A stretch of 64,000 nucleotides of DNA from an uncultured Veillonellaceae bacterium (GTDB lineage Bacteria; Bacillota; Negativicutes; Selenomonadales; Selenomonadaceae). This document shows, piece by piece, positions 11,872-20,413 of this stretch; position 1 is the first letter of the stretch, and each line of letters starts with the position of its first letter. Made by a program: the position numbers and the translations under genes. Location: the NCBI GenBank assembly GCA_902785705.1, contig CACZZN010000009.1:21177-85176 (forward strand). The letters run 5' to 3'. Below the pieces are notes generated by a model, which saw only the letters and a program-made list of their open reading frames with translations, was not told the origin of the DNA and searched no databases.

Positions 11872-12019
11872 GGAACTGTCGAAAAATAACTTAGCCGTTT
11901 GGCTTGCCCAAATCCCGCCTGACTGCGTCAGCGAAAACTTGACGTAGCTCTGCCCTAAAGGACTAGCTGCGCGTCGCTACGACTGCGTTTCCGCTTAACT
12001 TATTTTCCTCCAGTTCCTA
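11869..12019. repeat. Palindromic MITE-like repeat (family A), copy 2
   Basis: This element is close to identical to 11461-11623 over its first 115 bp. It has about 20 extra bases near 11955-11975 and a shortened right half, and ends CTTATTTTCCTCCAGTTCCT. With copy 1 it brackets rpmH in direct orientation. Confidence 0.85.
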
Positions 12020-12029
12020 GGAAACTGCA

Positions 12030-12052
12030 GGTCACTCCGGTGGCCTTTTTTC
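12030..12052 (+). terminator. Terminator after rpmH
   Basis: The stem GGTCAC/GTGGCC with a 4-base loop is followed by TTTTTT. It separates rpmH from rnpA, which probably leaves partial read-through into rnpA. Confidence 0.75.
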
Positions 12053-12110
12053 CGTTTTATATCGGAAGTTTTTGTTCATTGTGTCAATTCTTGAAAATTG
12101 AGGGATTGGA

Positions 12111-12482
12111 ATGTATCGGTTGCCAAAGGGGCGGATCTTGAGCGATAAGGCGCAGTTCCAGCGGGTATATCACGCGGGACGCTCCTATGCGAACCGCTTT
12201 TTGGTGCTGTATGTCCTCCGTTCGGGGGAGCTGGACGGGAAGACGGGCTTTGCGGCAGGAAAAAAGCTTGGCAATGCGGTGGTCAGGAACCGTGTCAAGC
12301 GTATCCTGAGGGAAAGCTATCGTCTTCATCAGGGAAAGCTCTGCTCCGGCTTCGCGCTTCTGCTGGTAGGCAGAAAGGCGCTTACCGATGCCGGGTGCGG
12401 TGAAGCGCAGAGGGCGTTCCTGCAGCTCTGCGGACGGGCCGGGATTCTGAAAGAGGAACCAGTGCAGGAGGAAGGGAAATGA
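12111..12482 (+). CDS. rnpA: Ribonuclease P protein component
   Basis: This 123-residue basic subunit assists the RNase P RNA in 5' maturation of tRNA. It shows the RnpA motif [20 protein letters not shown] at about residues 58-77. GAGGG lies upstream of the ATG. Its last four bases overlap the yidD start (ATGA), so the two are translationally coupled in the usual rpmH-rnpA-yidD-yidC order. Confidence 0.96.
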   Translation: MYRLPKGRILSDKAQFQRVYHAGRSYANRFLVLYVLRSGELDGKTGFAAGKKLGNAVVRNRVKRILRESYRLHQGKLCSGFALLLVGRKALTDAGCGEAQRAFLQLCGRAGILKEEPVQEEGK

Positions 12483-12691
12483 AGCGCCTGCTGATCCTTG
12501 CGATCCGGTTTTATCGGGGATATCTTTCTCCCCTGAAGCCGCCTTCCTGCCGTTTTATCCCTACCTGTTCCGAATACGCTTTGCTTGCGATTGAAAAATA
12601 CGGGGCTTGCCGCGGCGGATGGCTTGCGATGAAACGCATCCTGCGCTGTCATCCCTTTCACAGGGGAGATCGGTACGATCCCGTGCCATAG
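12479..12691 (+). CDS. yidD: Membrane protein insertion efficiency factor YidD
   Basis: This 70-residue protein has the YidD pattern [20 protein letters not shown] near its N-terminus, then [12 protein letters not shown], then [14 protein letters not shown] at the C-terminus. It assists YidC-dependent insertion of membrane proteins. GGAGG lies 8 bases before the ATG. It overlaps rnpA by 4 bases. Confidence 0.96.
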   Translation: MKRLLILAIRFYRGYLSPLKPPSCRFIPTCSEYALLAIEKYGACRGGWLAMKRILRCHPFHRGDRYDPVP

Positions 12692-12727
12692 ATCGGGTTT
12701 TTCTTATTTACCTTAGGATGTGATGTT

Positions 12728-13405
12728 TTGGAAATGGGTTTCTTTGGGACGCTGTTTGCTCCCATCGAGGGTTTCCTGCATTTTGTGCTGGAAATGCTCT
12801 ATTCGCTGACGGAAGCGGTTGGATTCGGCAGCTACGGCGTTGCCATCATTCTTCTGACGATCGTCATCAAGATGCTGCTCTATCCTTTGACGGTGAAGCA
12901 GGTCAAGTCCATGCGGGCGATGCAGGAACTGCAGCCGCAGATGAAGAAGATACAGGAGAAATACAAGGACAAGCCGCAGGAAATGCAGATGAAAATAGCG
13001 AATCTGTACAAGGACGCGGGCGTGAATCCACTGGCCGGATGTCTGCCGCTCCTCATACAAATGCCGATTCTCATGGGCATGTACTATGCGTTGTATAATT
13101 TCGACTACGGCGAGGTGGCGCCGACGTTTCTGTGGCTGCCGAGCCTTTCCGAGCCGGATCCGATTTATGTCCTGCCGGTGCTCTCGGCGCTCACGACGTT
13201 TTTGCAGCAGAAGATGACGACGACGGAAATGACGCAGCAGATGAAGATTATGATGACCATCATGCCTGTTTTCATCGGCTGGATCAGCTTGCAATTCCCG
13301 TCCGGACTGGTGCTGTACTGGGTGACGATGAACATCGTGCAGATCGTGCAGCAGTGGTGGATGTATCGCGGCGACGAACCGAAAGGAAAAAAGGAGGCTG
13401 CCTGA
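12728..13405 (+). CDS. yidC: Membrane protein insertase YidC/Oxa1
   Basis: This 225-residue polytopic insertase shows the Oxa1/YidC core. A first transmembrane segment near residues 38-58 is followed by a charged cytoplasmic loop (QELQPQMKKIQEKYKDKPQE) and three to four further membrane segments. It lacks a large periplasmic domain, as expected for the Gram-positive-type protein. The start is TTG at 12728; an ATG two codons later is equally possible. It lies 36 bases after yidD and 1 base before jag. Confidence 0.95.
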   Translation: MEMGFFGTLFAPIEGFLHFVLEMLYSLTEAVGFGSYGVAIILLTIVIKMLLYPLTVKQVKSMRAMQELQPQMKKIQEKYKDKPQEMQMKIANLYKDAGVNPLAGCLPLLIQMPILMGMYYALYNFDYGEVAPTFLWLPSLSEPDPIYVLPVLSALTTFLQQKMTTTEMTQQMKIMMTIMPVFIGWISLQFPSGLVLYWVTMNIVQIVQQWWMYRGDEPKGKKEAA

Positions 13406-13406
13406 T

Positions 13407-14183
13407 ATGGGACAGGTAGTGGAGAAGACGGCAAAAACCATCAGCCAGGCTTTGGCCGAGGCATTGGAGGAGCTTGGCGTTTCCGAGGAACAGGTGGACT
13501 ATGAGGTGCTGGAGTATCCTTCCAAGGGATTGTTCGGCGTTCTGGGAGCGAAGCCTGCGCGTATCCGTGTGAAGCTGAGGGAATCGCGCTATCGCAGGCA
13601 CCATGAGCCTGCAAGGAAGGAAAAAGAAGAAGGGGCGCAGGCAGAGCAGGATGTTTCGGAACAGACGGCGCCGGAGCCTCGTGAGTATCATCTGGTGCTG
13701 AATGACGAATCCTTGGCGCGTGCCAAGGCGTTCCTGTCGGAAATATTCCGCGTGATGGAGCTGGAAGTGGAAATATCCTCTGAAACGACGGAAGAAGGAT
13801 ATGTGATCCGGCTGGAAGGCGAGAATTTAGGGATACTCATCGGCAAGCGGGGACAGACGCTGGATGCTCTGCAGTATCTCGCGAATCTGGCGGCAAACCG
13901 GGGAGAGTCGGAGCGCATCCGGGTGATTTTGGATATCGAGAACTACCGCGACCGCAGGGAGGAAACGCTTCGCAATCTGGCGAAGCGGCTGGCGGACAAA
14001 GCGGTGCGCATGCATCAGGATGTCAAGCTGGAACCCATGAACCGCCATGAGCGCAAGATCATTCATATGGCCTTGCAGGAGTACAGGCGTGTCACGACGA
14101 CGAGCGAGGGCGAGGAGCCATACCGCTGCGTGATTATCATGCCGAACAAACAGCGGCGCGGCGGAAGACGCAAACCGGAATAG
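13407..14183 (+). CDS. jag: RNA-binding protein Jag (KhpB/EloR)
   Basis: This 258-residue protein has three domains: an N-terminal Jag_N domain (KTAKTISQALAEALEELGV), a KH domain near residues 110-185 (GENLGILIGKRGQTLDALQYL), and a C-terminal R3H domain containing MNRHERKIIHMALQEY. Jag/KhpB binds RNA and influences cell elongation and envelope synthesis. It follows yidC by one base, the usual arrangement. Confidence 0.95.
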   Translation: MGQVVEKTAKTISQALAEALEELGVSEEQVDYEVLEYPSKGLFGVLGAKPARIRVKLRESRYRRHHEPARKEKEEGAQAEQDVSEQTAPEPREYHLVLNDESLARAKAFLSEIFRVMELEVEISSETTEEGYVIRLEGENLGILIGKRGQTLDALQYLANLAANRGESERIRVILDIENYRDRREETLRNLAKRLADKAVRMHQDVKLEPMNRHERKIIHMALQEYRRVTTTSEGEEPYRCVIIMPNKQRRGGRRKPE

Positions 14184-14210
14184 AATGACAGTTGAGCAAG
14201 AGAACGGTGG

Positions 14211-14258
14211 AAGAGTTGTCTTGTCGCAGGGGATTTCCTGCGGGGGACAGCTCTTTCT
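14211..14258 (+). terminator. Hairpin between jag and mnmE
   Basis: The arms AAGAGTTGTC and GACAGCTCTT enclose an inner stem GCAGG/CCTGC and are followed by a short T-rich tract. It probably terminates or attenuates the rnpA-jag transcript ahead of mnmE. Confidence 0.6.
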
Positions 14259-14279
14259 TCATATTGGGGAGATTGGAGT

Positions 14280-15671
14280 GTGACGGCTATGCAGCAGGAG
14301 GATACCATCAGTGCGATTGCCACGGCAGGCGGGGAAGCGGGGATAGGAATCGTCAGGATTTCCGGGAGGACGGCCCTTTCCGTGGCGGATCGGATATTTC
14401 GCGCGAAAAACGGCAAGCGTCTGTCGGATATGGAATCTCACCGTGCCGTCTACGGAACGGTCGCGGACGATGAAGGGAGACCCGTGGATGAGGCCATGGC
14501 GCTCATCATGCGGTCGCCCCATTCCTACACGAAAGAGGATGTGGTGGAGCTTCAGTGCCATGGGGGAAGGCTTGTGCTGCGTCAGGTGCTGTCCTTGACC
14601 TATTGCGCGGGAGCGCGTCCGGCTGAGCGTGGCGAGTTCACGAAAAGGGCTTTTCTGAACGGCAGGCTGGATCTTTCGCAGGCGCAGGCCGTCATGGACG
14701 TGATTCAGGCAAAGACGGATTCCGCCCTGAGGGCCGCAGAGGGGAATCTTTCCGGAAAATTCTCTGCGAAGATACGGGAAATGAGGAATGAGATCCTGGG
14801 GGTGATCGCGCATTTGGAAGCGTTGATTGATTTCCCCGAGGAAGATGTGGATGATATATCACTGGAGGATGCAAGGAAAACTGTGGCGGGATTGGCCGAC
14901 AGATTGCGCAAGCTCCTCCAAACAGCGCATGCAGGGCAGATCCTGCGGGAAGGGCTGATGACGGCCATCATCGGCAGGCCGAATGTGGGAAAATCCAGCC
15001 TTCTCAATATGCTCCTTCGGACAGAGCGCGCCATCGTGACGGATATCCCGGGTACGACGAGGGACAGTATCGAGGAATACGCGGATATCGGAGGGGTTCC
15101 GCTCCGCATCATTGATACGGCAGGCATCCGGGCCACGGAGGACAAGGTGGAGCGCATCGGCGTCGAGAAGTCGCGGGAATATGCGGAGCAGGCAGCCCTT
15201 CTTCTGGTCCTGTTCGACGGCTCGCAGGAGCTTTCCACAGAGGACGAGGAAATCCTTGCTTTGCTGGAGGGAAAGCAGGCCATCCTGCTGGTGAACAAGT
15301 CCGATCTGCCCCAAAAGGTCGATCCGGGGATCCTGCGGCAGCGATTCCCGGATTTCCCGGTCCTCCCCATCTCCACAAAGGCCGAGAACGGCTTGGAATC
15401 CCTTCAGAAGGCTATTTTGGATAAGGTGTATACCACAGGCTGCGATGAAGAGGAAACAACCCTTGTACGCGACGAGAGAGAGGCTCATCTCTTGCGCCGC
15501 GTGCTGGAGCATCTGAACGAAGCGATCAATGCCATGGATGGTTCGATGGACGCGGATCTCGTATCCATCGACCTGCGTTCCGCATGGGAAATTCTCGGCG
15601 AGCTGACAGGCGAGATGGCAGGAGAAGATATCATTGACGAGATTTTCTCGCGTTTCTGCATTGGAAAATAA
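14280..15671 (+). CDS. mnmE: tRNA modification GTPase MnmE
   Basis: This 463-residue GTPase works with MnmG to modify U34 of certain tRNAs. It has the N-terminal tetrahydrofolate-binding domain. An inserted G domain follows (GRPNVGKSSLLN near residue 232, DIPGTTRD, DTAGI, NKSD), and the C-terminal end FCIGK is the required CxGK motif. GTG at 14280 has GGGGAG 8 bases upstream; an ATG at 14289 is an alternative start. The partner mnmG lies 18 kb away. Confidence 0.97.
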   Translation: MTAMQQEDTISAIATAGGEAGIGIVRISGRTALSVADRIFRAKNGKRLSDMESHRAVYGTVADDEGRPVDEAMALIMRSPHSYTKEDVVELQCHGGRLVLRQVLSLTYCAGARPAERGEFTKRAFLNGRLDLSQAQAVMDVIQAKTDSALRAAEGNLSGKFSAKIREMRNEILGVIAHLEALIDFPEEDVDDISLEDARKTVAGLADRLRKLLQTAHAGQILREGLMTAIIGRPNVGKSSLLNMLLRTERAIVTDIPGTTRDSIEEYADIGGVPLRIIDTAGIRATEDKVERIGVEKSREYAEQAALLLVLFDGSQELSTEDEEILALLEGKQAILLVNKSDLPQKVDPGILRQRFPDFPVLPISTKAENGLESLQKAILDKVYTTGCDEEETTLVRDEREAHLLRRVLEHLNEAINAMDGSMDADLVSIDLRSAWEILGELTGEMAGEDIIDEIFSRFCIGK

Positions 15672-15678
15672 TCAATAT

Positions 15679-15839
15679 GGAAACACTGATTCATTCAGCC
15701 GCCCATCTTGACGCATCTTGCATGTCCTCCCTGTGTCGACAAATCCTCGACATAGCACCACTATGACTGCGGTTTGTCTCCTTGGGAGGCACATGCAATC
15801 TACGCCAAGCTGGACGACTTCATTTCATCAGTGTTTCCA
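15679..15839. repeat. Palindromic repeat (family B), full copy
   Basis: This 160-bp element has perfect inverted ends GGAAACACTGAT/ATCAGTGTTTCC. An internal arm includes CATAGCACCACTATG and GGTTTGTCTCCTTGGGAGG. One half recurs in reverse at 4638-4735. It has no coding capacity. Confidence 0.85.
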
Positions 15840-15946
15840 TAGATTTTTTCTATTTTTAGATTAATAAAATTTATATTAAATAATTTAAATATAAATATTG
15901 CAAATTTTGTTTTTGTAGTGTAGAATAATGTGCGTGTAGGAAAACC
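15840..15946. other. AT-rich spacer
   Basis: About 100 bases of extremely AT-rich DNA lie between two palindromic repeats, in a 520-base stretch without a gene between mnmE and the small protein at 16193. No gene or clear promoter was recognised. Confidence 0.5.
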
Positions 15947-15947
15947 T

Positions 15948-16164
15948 AAGGAGCTGTGCAAAAATAATCGATACAGAATGCGCAGGATGAATTTGTCATG
16001 ACAAAGCGGAGGAGTGAGTCATAGTGGTGCTATGTCGAACGGCTGATGTGCCAGTGGCACGTCAGCGAGAATCCTGAGCCCATGGCGAAGGATTGTCCGA
16101 CCGACAACGCAGTCATGGCAAATTCAGACAGGCAGAATGCAGTGATTATTTGCGCACAGTTCCT
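15948..16164. repeat. Palindromic repeat related to families A and B
   Basis: This 217-bp element has ends AGGAGCTGTGCAAAAATAATC and GATTATTTGCGCACAGTTCCT, similar to family A. Internally it carries CATAGTGGTGCTATGTCGA, which is shared with family B. It ends 29 bases upstream of the gene at 16193. Confidence 0.8.
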
Positions 16165-16192
16165 GACTTCAAAATGGAAGGAGGTGGACTCT

Positions 16193-16489
16193 ATGTACGC
16201 ATGGACTGCTGTTATCAAAAAAAGGGAAACATCCTTGATCATCGGGTTCAGTTTCGGCAGCGACCTGAGTTGCTACGGACGTTTGCGATATCGGAGGGAT
16301 AAGGGCAGGATGGAGCTTCTGCGCATGCCAAAACAGGAGATCACCGGCCGCGAGCTGAAGAACTTCGTGACAGAGCTGCAATGTGCTCTCCGGGACGATG
16401 TCATTCCCTGGCAAAAAACCTGTATGCATTACCGTTCGGTCGAAGACGAGGAAGAATTCGGTCGGATGATGGATAAGGTTTATGCCTGA
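16193..16489 (+). CDS. Hypothetical small protein
   Basis: I do not recognise this 98-residue soluble protein. It starts MYAWTAVIKKRETSLIIGFS with an excellent GGAGGTGG ribosome site 6-8 bases upstream. It has one predicted beta-rich half (residues 1-50) and one helical half containing ELKNFVTELQCALRDDV. No membrane segment or metal motif is evident. It precedes a strong terminator and the serine recombinase, and a palindromic repeat lies immediately upstream. Confidence 0.7.
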   Translation: MYAWTAVIKKRETSLIIGFSFGSDLSCYGRLRYRRDKGRMELLRMPKQEITGRELKNFVTELQCALRDDVIPWQKTCMHYRSVEDEEEFGRMMDKVYA

Positions 16490-16510
16490 TGTTTTGTGGT
16501 TTCTTGCACG

Positions 16511-16551
16511 AAAAAGGCCGAGAGCCCCGAAATGGGCTTTCGGCCTTTTGC
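16511..16551 (+). terminator. Terminator after the small protein
   Basis: AAAAAGGCCGAGAGCCC and GGGCTTTCGGCCTTTT form a strong hairpin with a T-rich tail. Confidence 0.9.
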
Positions 16552-16636
16552 TGTGCGGCAAGTTCAAACAAGAAATGCGGAAAGTGGGTGAATGTATTAG
16601 ACTCTTCTTGCAAGTATTCGTGCAGGAGGGATTTGC

Positions 16637-17230
16637 ATGCAGAAGAAAATATACGGATATGTCAGGGTGAGCACAAGAGAGCAAAACGCAGATCGCCAGA
16701 TGGCTTCCATGCGGGAGATGGATGTGCCGGAGGAGAACATTTATCTGGATCGAATGTCGGGAAAGGATTTCAACCGTCCGAGGTATCAAAAACTCCTTCG
16801 GAAACTGGATTCGGATTCGTTGCTCTATATTCACTCGATTGATCGGCTGGGAAGGAACTATACAGAGATACAGGAGGAGTGGAGGCGCATTACAAAACGA
16901 AAAGGCGCGGATATCGTAGTCATCGACATGCCCCTGCTAGACACAAGGCGCGGCAAGGATTTGATGGGGACATTCCTCAGTGACATTGTCCTGCAGGTTT
17001 TGTCCTTTGTAGCGGAGAATGAACGCTCCGCCATCCGCCAGCGTCAGGCAGAGGGAATAGCAGAGGCAAAGAAAAAAGGCACCCGTTTCGGACGCCCGAG
17101 AAAACCTGTACCGGAAGGATTCCAACATCAATACCAGAAATGGAGGGAAGGCAAAACAACCCTAAAAGAGGCCGCAAAGGCCTGTGGTATGCCTTTGAGC
17201 ACATTTTATGCGAAGGGGAAAGCGTTGTGA
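16637..17230 (+). CDS. Serine recombinase (resolvase/invertase, Hin/Pin type)
   Basis: This 197-residue site-specific recombinase has the catalytic domain YGYVRVSTREQNADRQ with nucleophile Ser12, the arginine motif IDRLGRN near residue 70, and a long helix. The C-terminal helix-turn-helix reads GRPRKPVPEGF and then TTLKEAAKACGMPLSTFY. Size and domain order match the Hin/Gin/Pin invertases and small resolvases. It sits 200 bases upstream of two flagellin genes. In between are two near-palindromic 14-17-bp sequences that bracket a possible flagellar promoter, so DNA inversion controlling flagellin is a reasonable hypothesis. A resolvase of a vanished mobile element is the alternative. Confidence 0.93.
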   Translation: MQKKIYGYVRVSTREQNADRQMASMREMDVPEENIYLDRMSGKDFNRPRYQKLLRKLDSDSLLYIHSIDRLGRNYTEIQEEWRRITKRKGADIVVIDMPLLDTRRGKDLMGTFLSDIVLQVLSFVAENERSAIRQRQAEGIAEAKKKGTRFGRPRKPVPEGFQHQYQKWREGKTTLKEAAKACGMPLSTFYAKGKAL

Positions 17231-17267
17231 GGGGGAACGCAGCGTTTCGCATGAGAAAAATTTCTAA

Positions 17268-17387
17268 AAAGGTATACCTTTGTAAAATTCAATATTTTGC
17301 TTAGGAAAACGGCGTAAAGTTACGATAACATGCTTGATAGGATGATTGTTTTCGATGTACAATATTTTTAAAAAGGTTATACCTTTT
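17268..17387. promoter_or_regulatory. Flagellin upstream region with paired palindromes and sigma-28-like promoter
   Basis: AAAGGTATACCTTT at 17268-17281 and AAAAGGTTATACCTTTT at 17371-17387 lie about 105 bp apart. They share flanks (a TA-rich left side and AAAAT on the right). Between them TAAAGTTA at 17315 is followed, after 14 bases from TAAA, by CTTGATAG at 17333-17340. This resembles the flagellar sigma-28 pattern TAAA-N15-GCCGATAA. The palindromes could be recombinase crossover sites or operators. Confidence 0.5.
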
Positions 17388-17428
17388 AAAATACACGTGC
17401 GAATGCAGCGAACACGGAGGTTGTTGTA

Positions 17429-20392
17429 ATGGCGATGACGGTTCTGAATAATACATCAGCAATGATGACATTGGGAGAATTGAACAAGAATGTGTCGGAG
17501 GTGGGCAAGAGGCTCAAAAAGATTTCCTCCGGGCAAAATATCAACAGTGCCGGAGACGATGCATCGGGATTTTCGATTTCCGAGCGCATGAGGGTGAGGA
17601 TTCGCGCACTGGAGCAGGATGAGCGCAATGTGCAAAATGGGGCATCCATGCTGCGAGTGGCAGAGGGAGCTATTCAGTCGCAATTGGATATCATGAGGAC
17701 CATCAAAGCCAAAGTGATCGATGCGGACAATGACTCCAACACGGATCTGGATCGGGCTACCATCCAGAAGGAAATCAATCAGGGATTTCGTCAGATCAAC
17801 GATATCGCCTACGAGACAACCTACAACGGCAGAATTTTGCTGATTGGAGGAACGAAGGTGGATGAGGTCTACTCTTGGAGGGTTTTGGATCACACGGAAG
17901 AAATAGAGGGCGCTGATTCACTGAATTGGATTGCGGATGTCTATGATACCTTGGACAATATCCATGGCCCGTTTGATGTGCTGCCCAGTTACTCCGACCA
18001 GGTCGCTACGGCAGAACCCTTGCTTGGGAGTGCGTCTAGCGTCAATCTGGCAGGCGGCGTCGATGGCTATTATGATCCTCCGACCACGGAGGGACCGGCG
18101 ACCTTTACGATGGACTTCAGCGGATATGCGGATGCGAGCGAGCTGGACGGCGTGGGATTTACATGCGGCGGGAGAAATTATGTGTTTTCGACGAATGCTG
18201 GAACGAATTACAGAACGGGAACCGTGATTTCGATTTCTGACAGTGACAGTTGGAGTGCCGTGGCGACGAAGATGGCCAGCGCTGTCGGGTATATCGCTAG
18301 CGGAACGGCTGCGGGAAATGTATTGACATTCACGACCAGCGGGACGGGAACAAGCGCCGACACCACGACTCCGCCCGTGACCGGCTGGTCGAATGGAGCC
18401 AGCTCGACAACGGTTATGGTGGGTGTCCATCCGGCTTATAATGCCCGGACAAGCGCGTCTGCCACCGGGTTGGGAAGCTTTTCGGCAAGCGGGAAGAATG
18501 CCTTTCCGGGTACGTACCATCCGGCAGTGACCGAATGGGAGGAATATGTAGACCCAAACACCGATGAGCGGACGGGCAGGTGGGTGGAAGTAAGTCCTGC
18601 TTATTATGATAACGACAGCAGACCGGCTACCGCAGCAACTGTCACGAAAGACATCTCCGGTGTGACGGACGGTTCCGGTATCACGATTTCAGGCCCGAAC
18701 GGCACTGCCTATGTGAAATTTGTGAGCGGAACATCGCCGCTTCAGCAGGACAGCACGGGAGTTTATACTGTGGGAATCAATGCTGCGGTGTCCGGCACGG
18801 AACTGAAGCAATGGGTTAGTACGGGAAATCCCTTGGGAGGATCTGGGAGCGGAGTCATGTTTTCGCTGCAGGGGGGACAGATGACGCTCACTGCGCGAAA
18901 TGCAGGGGGATACACCATCAGCGTTTCGGACGGCATTACTGGGCAATCGGCGGTTGATGCCTATGAGGGAGATCCGAGAACGACCGAATACGCTGCGGTG
19001 CAGGCGTTTAGCGGTGCGGTTTCCAATGCGACCGGCGGGACGGATCGGGGACTGTATCACAGCCCGATCTATGCTACCTATACCATGGATTTGACATCTT
19101 ATGACACGATCAGCACAGCGAGTTTGGACTCCTTTATTGATGAGGTGCTGGGAAAAAGTCTGCATACGCCGCGCGGAACTTATGAGTTCATCGACACTAC
19201 CGTTCCCTCCTCCATGGATGCCTTGGGAGCCAGTTCGTCGGCCATGACGGTGGATTTGAAGGACTTGCGCACTGCGGTCAATCGTGGCGAGTCCATCGCG
19301 GATGCCTTCATTTCCATGATGGCGGGACGGCCGGGAATTTCGGATGGCAGCGATGACGAAGCCGGAACTAAGGCACTCACATTTACGGCGTACAGCGCCG
19401 GAACGGCCGGAAATTCCGAAACCCTCAGCATTCGGGAAGGAAAATTAAGTTCCTACACGGTGGATGTGGGGCAGGCCGTTGCGAACGACCCGTCCTTCAG
19501 CTTTCCGGATTCCCTCGTAGGAAAAGGCTTTCGAGCCTATTGTGCCACCTGCTCGGAACAGTGGTTCAACTTCCAGTTCACGATGGGCGGGGAAATGGAT
19601 CTTCTCCGGCCGACCAGCGGATCTTCGGGAGCCGATCTGGTAACCACGTTGATTGATATCCACGAGGTGACCGGTGTATCGTCTTTGATCCAGGCGATTT
19701 ACGAACAGGGTGGGGAGGCCATGGAGCACATCCGAAATGGGCACGCTCATACCCTGCATATCGCGGCAGACCCGGAGGATGGAACCTTCACCGTCTATGA
19801 TCACCGCAAATTTGCGCTTACAAGCGATAGATTCCCTAATCTGCAGGAAAAGGGAGCGAAGTTGGCAGATGGGCTGGTGGATGATGTCGTTTTAATGAAG
19901 CGGGGCGTTTTTGTCAATGATCTGGTTATTCACGATACCGATAAAGCGAGCCAGAACATTCACATACGGATTCCTCAGACCTCTATGGATCATCTGTTCA
20001 GCTTCAGCCCGGGGACGATGAAGCTGTCGGAATTCAATGTCATGACTGCCCAAAATAGGGAAAAGCTCTTGGGTAATCAGGCCGGTCGGAATTCACGTGA
20101 TGGCAGCCGATTTGTGAAAGCGGAAGAGAGAGGCTTATTGGACAGCGCGATCGACTACCTCACTGCGGCCAATACCCTGATCGGTTCCGAAATCAATCGG
20201 CTGGACAATTCTCGAGGAAACATTGTGACATCTCAGGAGAGCACTCAGTTCTCCGAGTCCACCATCCGCGATGCGGACATGGCGAAAGAAATGGTGAACT
20301 ACACGAAGGCCAACGTCTTGTCCCAATCGGCCCAGTCCATGCTGGCGCAGGCGAACCAGAATGCCAGCGGTGTATTGTCTTTGCTTCAATAG
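17429..20392 (+). CDS. Large flagellin (987 aa)
   Basis: This protein is a filament subunit exported by the flagellar type III system. The conserved N-terminal D0/D1 region (residues 1-145, with SSGQNINSAGDDASGFSISE) and C-terminal D1/D0 region (about 895-987, ending SMLAQANQNASGVLSLLQ) are typical flagellin. Between them is a surface-exposed insertion of about 750 residues, rich in Gly, Ser and Thr, that I cannot assign. Common flagellins are 270-550 residues. GGAGG lies upstream of the ATG. It is followed after 21 bases by a second flagellin, so they are probably co-transcribed. Confidence 0.95.
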   Translation: MAMTVLNNTSAMMTLGELNKNVSEVGKRLKKISSGQNINSAGDDASGFSISERMRVRIRALEQDERNVQNGASMLRVAEGAIQSQLDIMRTIKAKVIDADNDSNTDLDRATIQKEINQGFRQINDIAYETTYNGRILLIGGTKVDEVYSWRVLDHTEEIEGADSLNWIADVYDTLDNIHGPFDVLPSYSDQVATAEPLLGSASSVNLAGGVDGYYDPPTTEGPATFTMDFSGYADASELDGVGFTCGGRNYVFSTNAGTNYRTGTVISISDSDSWSAVATKMASAVGYIASGTAAGNVLTFTTSGTGTSADTTTPPVTGWSNGASSTTVMVGVHPAYNARTSASATGLGSFSASGKNAFPGTYHPAVTEWEEYVDPNTDERTGRWVEVSPAYYDNDSRPATAATVTKDISGVTDGSGITISGPNGTAYVKFVSGTSPLQQDSTGVYTVGINAAVSGTELKQWVSTGNPLGGSGSGVMFSLQGGQMTLTARNAGGYTISVSDGITGQSAVDAYEGDPRTTEYAAVQAFSGAVSNATGGTDRGLYHSPIYATYTMDLTSYDTISTASLDSFIDEVLGKSLHTPRGTYEFIDTTVPSSMDALGASSSAMTVDLKDLRTAVNRGESIADAFISMMAGRPGISDGSDDEAGTKALTFTAYSAGTAGNSETLSIREGKLSSYTVDVGQAVANDPSFSFPDSLVGKGFRAYCATCSEQWFNFQFTMGGEMDLLRPTSGSSGADLVTTLIDIHEVTGVSSLIQAIYEQGGEAMEHIRNGHAHTLHIAADPEDGTFTVYDHRKFALTSDRFPNLQEKGAKLADGLVDDVVLMKRGVFVNDLVIHDTDKASQNIHIRIPQTSMDHLFSFSPGTMKLSEFNVMTAQNREKLLGNQAGRNSRDGSRFVKAEERGLLDSAIDYLTAANTLIGSEINRLDNSRGNIVTSQESTQFSESTIRDADMAKEMVNYTKANVLSQSAQSMLAQANQNASGVLSLLQ

Positions 20393-20413
20393 TTTTTGAA
20401 AAGGTGATCTTGA

